From the NCBI RefSeq assembly GCF_002250055.1, contig NZ_CP018866.1:1108501-1172500 (forward strand): DNA of 64,000 bases. Reading direction: 5' to 3'. Positions 45,906-54,148 of the stretch are shown here, in pieces (position 1 is the stretch's first letter; every line of letters begins with the position of its first letter). The position numbers and the translations under genes were made by a program. The DNA is from Sutcliffiella cohnii (GTDB lineage Bacteria; Bacillota; Bacilli; Bacillales; Bacillaceae_I). Under the pieces are notes generated by a model. The model had not been told where the DNA came from. It made no database searches and saw nothing but the letters and a program-made list of their open reading frames with translations.

Positions 45906-48900
45906 ATGAAAATAAAAACGAGGTTATTGCTAGCTATAAGCGCAATTCCAGTTCTTATAGTATTAATTGCACTTATTACTTTATTCCAGTTAAACAATTT
46001 ACAAAATATGAATCAAAAACAGTTGGAATACTTTGATACAATTATGCTGGCTCAGTCTATTCAAAGAGATATGAAAGATGAAGCGGTCAGTTTACGTGAC
46101 ATCGTTATCTTTCAAAATGCTCAATTAATAGAAGAAGAGAAAGAACAATTAAATCACCTAAATACTTCAATAGAAATGAATCTTCTGAAATTAGAAAAAC
46201 TATTGGATGAAAGCGAATTATACGATAGTTTTATTGAGTTGAGAATGGTCCGGGAAGAGTTTAGTACTTATAAGGAAGAAGTTCTTGAATTACTCTCCAC
46301 CGGTCAAAATGAGGAAGCAATACAGCTCATTAACAATGATAGTAAGAAAATACATGAAAACTTTTTCAATTCTATTACTAAAATTGTCGAAGGACTCGAA
46401 GTATCTGTCAAACATTCTATAACAGATAGTTCTACTCAATTTGAAGATCAACTTTACACTAGTAATATTTTTGCCATTATCGGTATTTTATTAATTGCTG
46501 GTTTTATAGTGAAGAATGTGTGGGACATTTCTAACAGACTTAATAAAGTTTCCAAAATTATGTCTGATGTGGCAAGCGGAAAAGGAGATTTAAGAACAGA
46601 ATTAGAAGTTACATCCACTGATGAGATTGGTGATGTAGCAACGTCCTTTAATAAAATGACCTTTACTTTAGCGGAACAATTGGATAAAGAACAAACGTTA
46701 ACATGGACGAAAACGAATATAGCCAAAATTACAACAAACTTAAGTGAAAAACAAGATTTAGAATCTTTATCTAAGACGTTACTTTCTGACCTTGCACCGT
46801 TATTAGAAATTGTCCATGGTGTACTTTACGTTCAGGATACGCAGAACAAAGAGGAAGGTTCAGCATATCGTCTTTTAGGAACGTATGCGCTAAAAGAGAG
46901 AAAACATAATAACAATGTAATTCGTAAAGGCGAAGGACTCATCGGTCAGGCGGTATTAGAAAAAGAATCGATAATTATAACGGAACTTCCTAATGACTAT
47001 GTACGTGTACATTCTGGAATAGGCGCAGGAAAACCATTGAATCTTTATGTACTGCCAATTTTGTTTGAAGGAGAAGTAAAAGCTGTTTTAGAAGTAGCTA
47101 CTTTTAAAAGCTTTACTGTTGATCAACAAAACTTTGTTGAGGAGTTACTAGATGGTATTGGTATTATCATTGACAATATTCAAGGTAGATTACGACTAGC
47201 ATATTTATTAGAAGAAGCTCAAACATTAACGGAAGAGGTTCAAGCACAAAGTGAGGAACTTCAGTCTCAACAAGAAGAATTAAGACAAACAAATGAAGAA
47301 CTAGAAGAGCAAACACAATCACTTCGTGCATCCGAAGAAAAATTACAACTTCAACAAGAAGAACTAGAGCAAGCAAATGCTGATTTACAAGAGAAAGCTC
47401 TATTTTTAGAAGAACAAAACAAAAAGTTTGAAACAAAGAATCGGGAAGTAGAGGAAGCAAGGGTTCAATTAGAAGAAAAAGCAAGTCAGTTAGCGAAAAC
47501 ATCAAAATATAAATCGGAGTTTTTAGCTAATATGTCTCATGAATTAAGAACGCCTTTAAATAGTTTGCTAATTTTATCAAAGCTATTATCGGATAATACG
47601 GATGGGAACTTATCAGGAAAACAGAGAGAGTATGCCAAAACGATACACACTGCTGGTAGGGATTTACTCATGTTAATAAATGATATATTAGACCTTTCTA
47701 AAATTGAAGCAGGAAAAATGGAAGTAAACTACCTTCAAAAAGATATGAAGGAAATGATAGAGACGATCGAACAGCAATTTTTACCTGTAGCGTTTGAAAA
47801 GAACCTTAAGTTTTCTATTAAGATAAATGAAACAGTCCCTCCTATTATTCAAACGGATGATAAGCTATTACAACAAATTCTTAAAAACTTATTGTCTAAC
47901 GCATTTAAGTTTACAGAAGAAGGGTCTGTTACGTTGCAAATTGACTATGATAAAAACAAAGAGTTATTTTATTTCCATGTTAAAGACACTGGTATAGGAA
48001 TAAGTCCTGAAAAACAGGCGATCATTTTTGAAGCGTTCCACCAAGGGGATGGTACTACAAGTAGGAAATACGGTGGTACTGGTCTCGGCCTCTCCATTAG
48101 TAGAGAATTAGCTAGTTTACTAGTAGGAGAAATTTCCGTTTCAAGTATGGAGAATGTCGGAAGCACCTTTACGTTAACTATTGGAAAGCCAACTGAAATA
48201 CCCAAATGGTTGGATGTAAAACAAGGGTATGAGGAAGTAGCTGTTACAAACGAAGTAATTCATCCTTATAAAGATACAAAACAAGTTGATTGTGTAAAAA
48301 TGGACTCGGTGAAAACGGAAAAGGATGAGGAAATCAAACGAGTCCTTATTATTGATGACGATCCGATGCAAAGAAATAGTTTAATGGAATTAATAGGGGA
48401 GCACAATATTATAATGAAGGCTGTTGCATCAGGGAAAGAAGCGATGGAACAAATTAAGAAAGATCATTACGATATACTAATTTTAGACTTAGGTTTACCT
48501 GATACATCGGGCTTTAAATTGCTAGAAAGTTTAGCAAATGAATCGAATAATGAGCACCAAAAGATCTTTATTTATACAGGGCGTGATTTAACATCAAAAG
48601 AAGAACTTCAATTACAACGATATGCTGATTCGATTATTATTAAGGATGGTTATTCCCCAGAGCGCTTAAAAGAGGAACTAACATTATTTTTACAAACAGA
48701 GCAAACGGAAGACGAACCGATTGTACAAGAAACTGTCAATGCTCAATTAGATGATATACATGTATTAATTGTTGACGATGATGTTCGAAATGTATTCGCC
48801 CTGTCTAATGCTCTTGAGTTATATGGAATGAAAGTATCGTTCGCAGAAAATGGAAGAGAAGGAATTGAACTGTTAAAAACCTCCGATAATATTGATATCG

Positions 48901-49127
48901 TATTAATGGACATCATGATGCCGGAAATGGATGGTTATGAGGCAATTCAGCGTATAAGAACAGACCTAAGTTTAGATACACCTATTATAGCCTTAACTGC
49001 CAAAGCGATGAAGGAAGACCGTGATAAGTGTATCGAGGTAGGAGCTTCTGACTACATTGTGAAGCCTGTACTACCTGATCAATTAATCTCCTTAATGAAA
49101 GTATGGTTATATCGTGAGGACAGTTAG
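45906..49127 (+). CDS. Hybrid sensor histidine kinase (4HB/CHASE3-like, HAMP, GAF, HisKA, HATPase, REC-REC)
   Basis: 1,073 aa. TM1 at ~7-27; extracytoplasmic helical bundle at ~30-185; TM2 at ~187-207; HAMP to ~262; GAF at ~285-425; long Gln/Glu-rich coiled coil at ~430-535; HisKA with His545 (FLANMSHELRTPLNS); HATPase at ~655-770 (HVKDTGIGIS, YGGTGLGLSISREL); REC1 with Asp861; REC2 with Asp1002. The layout is that of RsbK, the B. cereus SigB-pathway kinase, with a second receiver added. Its neighbours are a REC-EAL-LuxR regulator before and a CheR methyltransferase after (10-nt gap). Signal unknown. Confidence 0.88.
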   Translation: MKIKTRLLLAISAIPVLIVLIALITLFQLNNLQNMNQKQLEYFDTIMLAQSIQRDMKDEAVSLRDIVIFQNAQLIEEEKEQLNHLNTSIEMNLLKLEKLLDESELYDSFIELRMVREEFSTYKEEVLELLSTGQNEEAIQLINNDSKKIHENFFNSITKIVEGLEVSVKHSITDSSTQFEDQLYTSNIFAIIGILLIAGFIVKNVWDISNRLNKVSKIMSDVASGKGDLRTELEVTSTDEIGDVATSFNKMTFTLAEQLDKEQTLTWTKTNIAKITTNLSEKQDLESLSKTLLSDLAPLLEIVHGVLYVQDTQNKEEGSAYRLLGTYALKERKHNNNVIRKGEGLIGQAVLEKESIIITELPNDYVRVHSGIGAGKPLNLYVLPILFEGEVKAVLEVATFKSFTVDQQNFVEELLDGIGIIIDNIQGRLRLAYLLEEAQTLTEEVQAQSEELQSQQEELRQTNEELEEQTQSLRASEEKLQLQQEELEQANADLQEKALFLEEQNKKFETKNREVEEARVQLEEKASQLAKTSKYKSEFLANMSHELRTPLNSLLILSKLLSDNTDGNLSGKQREYAKTIHTAGRDLLMLINDILDLSKIEAGKMEVNYLQKDMKEMIETIEQQFLPVAFEKNLKFSIKINETVPPIIQTDDKLLQQILKNLLSNAFKFTEEGSVTLQIDYDKNKELFYFHVKDTGIGISPEKQAIIFEAFHQGDGTTSRKYGGTGLGLSISRELASLLVGEISVSSMENVGSTFTLTIGKPTEIPKWLDVKQGYEEVAVTNEVIHPYKDTKQVDCVKMDSVKTEKDEEIKRVLIIDDDPMQRNSLMELIGEHNIIMKAVASGKEAMEQIKKDHYDILILDLGLPDTSGFKLLESLANESNNEHQKIFIYTGRDLTSKEELQLQRYADSIIIKDGYSPERLKEELTLFLQTEQTEDEPIVQETVNAQLDDIHVLIVDDDVRNVFALSNALELYGMKVSFAENGREGIELLKTSDNIDIVLMDIMMPEMDGYEAIQRIRTDLSLDTPIIALTAKAMKEDRDKCIEVGASDYIVKPVLPDQLISLMKVWLYREDS

Positions 49128-49137
49128 GGGCTTTCAA

Positions 49138-49980
49138 ATGGATATCGAAAAATATTCTAACGAAGAAACATTAGAAAAAATTGAAATTGAACTACTTTTA
49201 GATGGCATATATAAACTATTTGGCTATGATTATCGTAACTATGCCTATCAGTCCATTAGAAGGAGAGTTTGGCATCGTGTGTACGCCGAGAACTTATCAA
49301 CCATCACATCATTAACAAACAAAGTACTTCATGAGTATGACTGTTTAAACCGTTTAGTAGCGGACTTTTCGATAAATGTGACGGAAATGTTTAGAGATCC
49401 ATCTTTCTTCTTAACTATTCGAGAAGAAATAATTCCAATCTTGCGCACATACCCTTCCATTCGAATATGGCATGCAGGTTGTTCGAGTGGTGAAGAAGTA
49501 TATTCCATGGCCATTTTACTCGAGGAAGAAGGCCTATATGAGAAAACAAAAATTTACGCAACGGATATTAATGCAGACATATTAAAAGTAGCAAAAAAAG
49601 GTTTGTTTTCGTTAAATAATATGAAAAGATATACAAGTAATTACATTGCTGCTGGTGGAAAAAATGCCTTTTCTTCTTATTATGAAGTAACTGAAAAAGG
49701 TGTAAAGTTTCACTCGTATTTGTCAAAAAACATTGTATTTGCACAGCACAACTTAGTGACGGACGGCTCTTTCAATGAATTTCACGTCATTATTTGTAGG
49801 AATGTATTAATATATTTCAATAAAACGTTACAAAAGAAAGTGCATGATTTATTTTACAATAGCTTAAATATGTTTGGATTTTTAGGAGTCGGAGATAAAG
49901 AAACAATCGCCTACACTCCACAAAGTGAAAAATATATACAAGTAAACAAATCAGAAAAACTATATAAAAAAATAAAATAG
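49138..49980 (+). CDS. CheR-type methyltransferase (RsbM-like)
   Basis: 280 aa from ATG at 49138 with AGGGGC upstream; a GTG frame at 49114 overlaps the kinase and is not needed. CheR N-terminal helical domain (YDYRNYAYQSIRRRVWHRV...) and a Rossmann SAM-binding domain (IRIWHAGCSSGEEVYSMAI; YATDINADILKVAKKGLFS; VIICRNVLIYFN). No CheB methylesterase is nearby. In the B. cereus group RsbM, a CheR homologue next to RsbK, methylates the kinase to lower its activity; this gene occupies the same place. Confidence 0.9.
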   Translation: MDIEKYSNEETLEKIEIELLLDGIYKLFGYDYRNYAYQSIRRRVWHRVYAENLSTITSLTNKVLHEYDCLNRLVADFSINVTEMFRDPSFFLTIREEIIPILRTYPSIRIWHAGCSSGEEVYSMAILLEEEGLYEKTKIYATDINADILKVAKKGLFSLNNMKRYTSNYIAAGGKNAFSSYYEVTEKGVKFHSYLSKNIVFAQHNLVTDGSFNEFHVIICRNVLIYFNKTLQKKVHDLFYNSLNMFGFLGVGDKETIAYTPQSEKYIQVNKSEKLYKKIK

Positions 49981-49992
49981 AACAAAAGTTAA

Positions 49993-50286
49993 TGAGGTTG
50001 AGACAAAACTTTAACAGACTAAAAAACGAACAATTGAAGGGTTTAGCGGAGGAAATATACGTAGACTCCTCGGAAAATGCGTCCGCCTTTTTCTTCGTGC
50101 GATGTTTCGCTGTCGAAGCCTTCCTTGTCCTGCGGGAGGAAAGGCATAGGTGAGACCCCGCAGTGCGAAGCACGAGGAGGCTCACCAGCCGCCCGCGGAA
50201 AGCGAAGTATATTTCCGGAGCGAGTTTTCCCCGAATATTCTTTGTTCGCTTTTTAATTGGTTATAATAGCTATGTCCCAACCTCTT
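49993..50286 (+). repeat. Palindromic dispersed repeat, copy 2 (full)
   Basis: Starts with GAGGTTGAGACAAAAC and ends TATGTCCCAACCTC. AAAAAACGAACAA near the left pairs with TTTGTTCGCTTTTT near the right. Inside are a GGTGAGACCCCGCAGTGC / GCACGAGGAGGCTCACC hairpin (50150-50187) and GCGGAAAGCGAAGTATATTTCCGGAGCG. No protein coding is evident. It directly follows the CheR gene and may also act as its terminator. Base composition is far more GC-rich than the surroundings. Confidence 0.8.
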
Positions 50287-50491
50287 TATATATATTTATG
50301 TCTTTTAGACTACTAAATTAAGCTTTTAAACCATTTTTTTCTGAATTAAACAAACAGGTGACTTTCTATCTGTGTATCTTATATAATAGTAAATAAATAT
50401 TTTAATTTTTTAATAATTAATGATACACTAATAATAGAATAATATTGATAAACGGAAAAGAAATGGTCGTACGTTAGTCTTTAAGAGTTAA

Positions 50492-50505
50492 TGTAAGCGC
50501 GACCA
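50492..50505 (+). promoter_or_regulatory. Candidate cre (CcpA) site upstream of mqo
   Basis: TGTAAGCGCGACCA matches the cre consensus TGWAAGCGYTWNCA at 13 of 14 positions, 39 bp upstream of the mqo start. The sequence from 50287 to here is AT-rich with no other clear elements; a TGGTCG at 50464-50469 could pair with CGACCA at 50500-50505. Confidence 0.5.
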
Positions 50506-50543
50506 AATCTTTCTACAAAACTTAGGGGATAAGGGCGATAAAT

Positions 50544-52073
50544 ATGAGCAACAAACAAACGAAAACAGACGTTATTTTAATTGGTGCTGGTATTATGAGT
50601 GCAACGTTGGGGACACTGCTAAAAGAATTAGTGCCAGACTGGAACATCTCAGTGTTTGAAAGACTGGAAAGTGCAGGAGAGGAAAGCTCTAACGAATGGA
50701 ATAATGCCGGAACAGGGCATGCAGCATTGTGTGAACTTAACTATACTACTGAAAAACCTGACGGCTCAATTGATATTAGCAAGGCAATAAAAATTAATGA
50801 ACAGTTTCAAGTTTCGATGCAGTTTTGGTCCTATCTTGTAAACAGAAAACTTATCAATAAACCAGAAGAATTTATTAAACAATTACCTCATATGAGCTTA
50901 GTGCATGGGGTACAAAATGTACACTTTTTGAAAAAACGCTTTAAGGCGCTTTCAAACAATCCGTTGTTCCACGGGATGGAATATACGGAAGATCCAGAAA
51001 AGCTAATGGATTGGATTCCGCTTATTATGGAAGATCGCAATGTAAACGAGCCAATTGCAGCAACAAAAATTGACTCTGGAACAGATGTTAACTTTGGGGA
51101 TTTAACTCGCAAATTGTTTACCCATTTAGAAAGCAAAAATGTCAATATCAACTTTAACCATAATGTAGATGGTATGAAACGTACGAACGATGGATCGTGG
51201 GAATTAAAAGTTCGTAACATAGCAACAGGTAGAGTAGAGCGTCATACAGCTAAATTCGTCTTTATTGGTGGCGGTGGCGGAAGTCTACATTTACTACAAA
51301 AATCAGGCATTCCTGAAGGTAGAGGTATCGGCGGATTCCCTGTAAGCGGCATTTTTATGGTTTGTAATAATCCAGAAATCGTTGAACAGCACCATGCGAA
51401 AGTATACGGGAAAGCAAAAGTTGGTGCTCCACCAATGTCTGTACCCCATTTAGATACTAGATTTATAGATAATAAGAAATCATTACTATTTGGCCCGTTT
51501 GCTGGTTTCTCACCGAAATTTTTAAAAACAGGATCCATGTTTGATTTAGTAACTTCTGTAAAACCGTACAATGTACTAACGATGCTAGCAGCTGGCGCAA
51601 AAGAAATGGCGCTTACGAAATATTTAATTCAGCAAGTCATGCTCTCAAAAGAACAACGGATGGAAGAGTTACGTGAGTTCATCCCGAACGCTAAAGCGGA
51701 AGACTGGGATCTAATTGTAGCAGGACAACGTGTGCAAGTGATTAAAGATACAGACGCTGGAAAAGGAACACTTCAGTTTGGTACAGAAGTAATTACTGCA
51801 GCGGATGGATCCATCGCAGCATTGCTAGGCGCTTCGCCAGGTGCTTCGACAGCAGTATCTGTTATGTTAGAATTAATGGAAAAATGTTTCCCTCAACATA
51901 TCGATGAATGGAAGCCAAAAATAAAAGAAATGGTACCTTCATATGGGGTTTCACTATTGAAGAAGCCAGATCTAATTAAAGAGATACACCAAACAACAGC
52001 AGAAACATTAGGTTTTATTGAAAAAAAACAAGGTAGTCCCAAAATTAAAACGCGTATTTTGCAGGAAGCATAA
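50544..52073 (+). CDS. mqo: Malate:quinone oxidoreductase
   Basis: 509 aa. FAD-binding [25 protein letters not shown], then the family signature [28 protein letters not shown] and [13 protein letters not shown]. This membrane-associated enzyme oxidises malate to oxaloacetate and passes electrons to menaquinone, bypassing NAD-malate dehydrogenase. Length fits the family (about 500 aa). Likely carbon-catabolite controlled through the cre site. The stop codon lies inside a terminator hairpin. Confidence 0.95.
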   Translation: MSNKQTKTDVILIGAGIMSATLGTLLKELVPDWNISVFERLESAGEESSNEWNNAGTGHAALCELNYTTEKPDGSIDISKAIKINEQFQVSMQFWSYLVNRKLINKPEEFIKQLPHMSLVHGVQNVHFLKKRFKALSNNPLFHGMEYTEDPEKLMDWIPLIMEDRNVNEPIAATKIDSGTDVNFGDLTRKLFTHLESKNVNINFNHNVDGMKRTNDGSWELKVRNIATGRVERHTAKFVFIGGGGGSLHLLQKSGIPEGRGIGGFPVSGIFMVCNNPEIVEQHHAKVYGKAKVGAPPMSVPHLDTRFIDNKKSLLFGPFAGFSPKFLKTGSMFDLVTSVKPYNVLTMLAAGAKEMALTKYLIQQVMLSKEQRMEELREFIPNAKAEDWDLIVAGQRVQVIKDTDAGKGTLQFGTEVITAADGSIAALLGASPGASTAVSVMLELMEKCFPQHIDEWKPKIKEMVPSYGVSLLKKPDLIKEIHQTTAETLGFIEKKQGSPKIKTRILQEA

Positions 52074-52102
52074 TTTGCCTTAATGGCGAATTATGCTTCT
52101 TT
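52065..52102 (+). terminator. Terminator overlapping the mqo stop codon
   Basis: A 15-nt per arm stem (52065-52079 with 52085-52099, one G-U), loop of 5, followed by T residues. Confidence 0.8.
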
Positions 52103-52132
52103 ACTTTTCAACGCTAGTATAAACCGGTAGGT

Positions 52133-52341
52133 AAAAGCGATTCAGTTAGCACAAAAGGTAGCTCGGTTGGCACAAAAGGTAGCTCGGTTGGCACAAAAGG
52201 TATCTCGGTTGGCGCAAAAGGTATCTCGGTTGGCGCAAAAGGTATCCCGGTTGGCGCAAAAGTAAGTTCGGTTGGCGCAAAAGTGAGCTCGGTTGGCGCA
52301 AAAGCGATCCCGGTTGGCCCAAAAGTAGCTCCGACTGGCTC
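52133..52341. repeat. 21-bp minisatellite, ten tandem copies
   Basis: Ten units (the first 20 bp, then nine of 21 bp) on the pattern AAAAGGTAGCTCGGTTGGCAC. Units 2 and 3 are identical, 4 and 5 are identical, and units diverge toward the right end. As the period is a multiple of three, several frames stay open on both strands (heptads such as FCANRDT on the minus strand, LAQKVSR on the plus strand), but none has a ribosome site. The rest of the 52074-52480 interval shows only the mqo terminator and the short tail after the DsbA-like gene. Confidence 0.9.
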
Positions 52342-52480
52342 CAAAGAGGCTCAAATGGCTGAAGAAATTATCGCGAAAAATGGAATTAGCGAGAAACCGT
52401 AGCACAACATTCACCCTAAAAAAGAAGTGGGGAAAAACATCTAGGTTTTCCCCACCCAAATGCACTACCTATCCCGATAT

Positions 52481-53404
52481 TTAGAGGAAACGGTAATATT
52501 TCTCTCCAAGTAACTCCTTTTCTTCAAAACTACCGACAGCTAACTGGGCCTTAATGAAAGCTTGTAAATCAGACTGTTCTACATCATACATTACTTCTAT
52601 TTCTTTAGCGAATAACAGCTTTTCTTTTTCCAGTAAGCTAGACAGAGACGGTTGTTCGTTTCGTTTCGGTTCTTCCTTTAAAACTTGTTCTAACCCAGAA
52701 ACATAATATTCTAAAGCACGACTTCCGACCATTTTAACACCTTTATCTTCCTCATTGACCATAATAATGGTTGGGAAACCTCTCACCCCTAATTTTGCTG
52801 TAAGGGCAAAATCTTCGTTCAATAATTGCTGTCCAATAGGACCTCCTGCTTCCTTAACAATTTCTTCACCATCAAGACCTAAGTTATTTACATTTTCAAT
52901 CATCACAGATACTTCCGCAATATTTGCATTGAACGCAAATAGCTCTTCTCGCGCACGGCGTAAATATTCGTTTGCTTTTTCATCGCCATGCTTTTTTTGA
53001 ATGACTTTGTAGACACGAGATGGGGGGAATGAAGACTGAACAGGGTTTGTAATCATCAATGACCCGTCAATCGGCATACGTGAATATTCACCAACTTCTC
53101 TCCAATGACCTGCAACATCAGCTGGCCCAGAAATGCCATTAGCAGGATCTACTGGCCCATCGCCCCATTTTTCTAATAATCCACCCATAACAGTATGGAA
53201 ATTAAAGTAATGCCCGTACTCTTCTTTTAAACGACGAAGGGTAGGTTCAAGCGCCCAACAATGCGAGCAAATAGGGTCAGTTACATAATATAAATTTATC
53301 TTTTTCTCCGGTTTGTTTAAATCAATTACTTCCATATCGTTATCGTCCACGACACCACATACACCTGTTTCTACATCACATATCAAATTATTATTGTTCG
53401 CCAC
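52481..53404 (-). CDS. DsbA-family thioredoxin-fold protein (SpxH/FrnE-like)
   Basis: 307 aa without signal peptide. Thioredoxin-fold domain with CSHC at residues 46-49 (YYVTDPICSHCWALEPTLRRLKEEYG), helical insert (VQSSFPPSRVYKVIQKKHGDEKANEYLRRAREELFAFN) and cis-Pro loop GVRGFPTIIMV. An extra Cys pair (Cys9, Cys16) lies at the N-terminus. Cytoplasmic DsbA-like proteins of this type include SpxH/YjbH, the ClpXP adaptor for Spx, and FrnE-like oxidative-stress proteins; which applies cannot be decided here. Transcribed divergently from a TetR gene with 135 bp between. Confidence 0.8.
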   Translation of the reverse strand: MANNNNLICDVETGVCGVVDDNDMEVIDLNKPEKKINLYYVTDPICSHCWALEPTLRRLKEEYGHYFNFHTVMGGLLEKWGDGPVDPANGISGPADVAGHWREVGEYSRMPIDGSLMITNPVQSSFPPSRVYKVIQKKHGDEKANEYLRRAREELFAFNANIAEVSVMIENVNNLGLDGEEIVKEAGGPIGQQLLNEDFALTAKLGVRGFPTIIMVNEEDKGVKMVGSRALEYYVSGLEQVLKEEPKRNEQPSLSSLLEKEKLLFAKEIEVMYDVEQSDLQAFIKAQLAVGSFEEKELLGEKYYRFL

Positions 53405-53452
53405 AACTGATTCTCCTTTTCTTTTAGGCTATAATTGAATAATAGTATAGTT

Positions 53453-53465
53453 TGGAAATTTTCCA
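53453..53465. promoter_or_regulatory. Candidate operator between divergent DsbA-like and TetR genes
   Basis: The 13-bp palindrome TGGAAATTTTCCA lies midway between the two start codons, 49 bp from the DsbA-like gene and 75 bp from the TetR gene. It is the only strong dyad in the interval. Confidence 0.4.
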
Positions 53466-53539
53466 TACCAATAAGTTGAAGGATTTGTTGTTTATCCAAC
53501 ACACGCAAGGAATTGTTGAAAAAAGGAGGGGGTATTTTC

Positions 53540-54109
53540 ATGAAAGAATCAAAAACAGATCCTCGAGTTATCCGTACACGGAAATTAATTATGGACTCTT
53601 TTATTGAGCTTTCGGGTAAAAAAGAATTTAAAGACATAACGGTGAAAGATATTACAACAGAAGCAATGATAAATCGGGCAACGTTTTATTATCATTTCGA
53701 AGATATATATGACTTACTAGAAAAGGCGTTATCTGAAGTGCTTTTAATAAATTTAGACAGTAAGCTGTATGAAAAAAGTGAATTAATCGAAGAGACGTTC
53801 GTGAACATTTTTGAAGCAATAACAAATTTCCAAATCTCCTTATCTAACCGCTGCCATAGAGGGTATGAGGATACGATTGCTCGCATCATAAGAGAACAAT
53901 TGGAAGTGCTTTTTTATAAAATGTTAGTAAAAGAAAATAAGGAAGAAAGAAAAGAGTTAAAAATAACCGCAATCATGCTTAGTTGGGGTATGTATGGAGC
54001 TTCTGTAGAGTGGAGAAGAACTGATAAAACCGTAGGAGCAGATGAGTTTATAAAAGAAGCGATTCCTTTTATTACGAATGGAGTTCAATTTCTTAATAGA
54101 AAAACGTAG
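53540..54109 (+). CDS. TetR/AcrR-family regulator
   Basis: 189 aa from ATG at 53540, with AAGGAGGGGG upstream; the longer frame to 53513 is only the ribosome-site region. Helix-turn-helix at ~28-55 (FKDITVKDITTEAMINRATFYYHFEDIYDLLEKAL) is classic TetR. The C-terminal ligand/dimer domain is helical and ends VGADEFIKEAIPFITNGVQFLNRK. Divergent from the DsbA-like gene, which it probably represses along with itself. Ligand unknown. A terminator follows. Confidence 0.85.
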   Translation: MKESKTDPRVIRTRKLIMDSFIELSGKKEFKDITVKDITTEAMINRATFYYHFEDIYDLLEKALSEVLLINLDSKLYEKSELIEETFVNIFEAITNFQISLSNRCHRGYEDTIARIIREQLEVLFYKMLVKENKEERKELKITAIMLSWGMYGASVEWRRTDKTVGADEFIKEAIPFITNGVQFLNRKT

Positions 54110-54145
54110 CAGTCTAACCCGAATAGGGTGCTGCTACGTTTATTT
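54104..54145. terminator. Bidirectional terminator
   Basis: Nine-bp outer stem (54104-54112 with 54131-54139) plus an inner ACCC/GGGT pair, T-rich on both sides, between convergent genes. Confidence 0.8.
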
Positions 54146-54148
54146 TAT

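Noticed and set aside
49817-50185. Minus-strand frame spanning the end of the CheR gene and repeat copy 2
   Set aside because: It crosses a repeat boundary and runs antisense to a confident gene; no ribosome site.
52133-52341. Possible CRISPR array
   Set aside because: The repeats are directly tandem without spacers and no cas gene is present.
52114-52465. Two minus-strand frames encoding heptad repeats (FAPTELP-like and FCANRDT-like)
   Set aside because: They arise from the 21-bp minisatellite, whose period is a multiple of three. Neither has a ribosome site or a recognisable domain.
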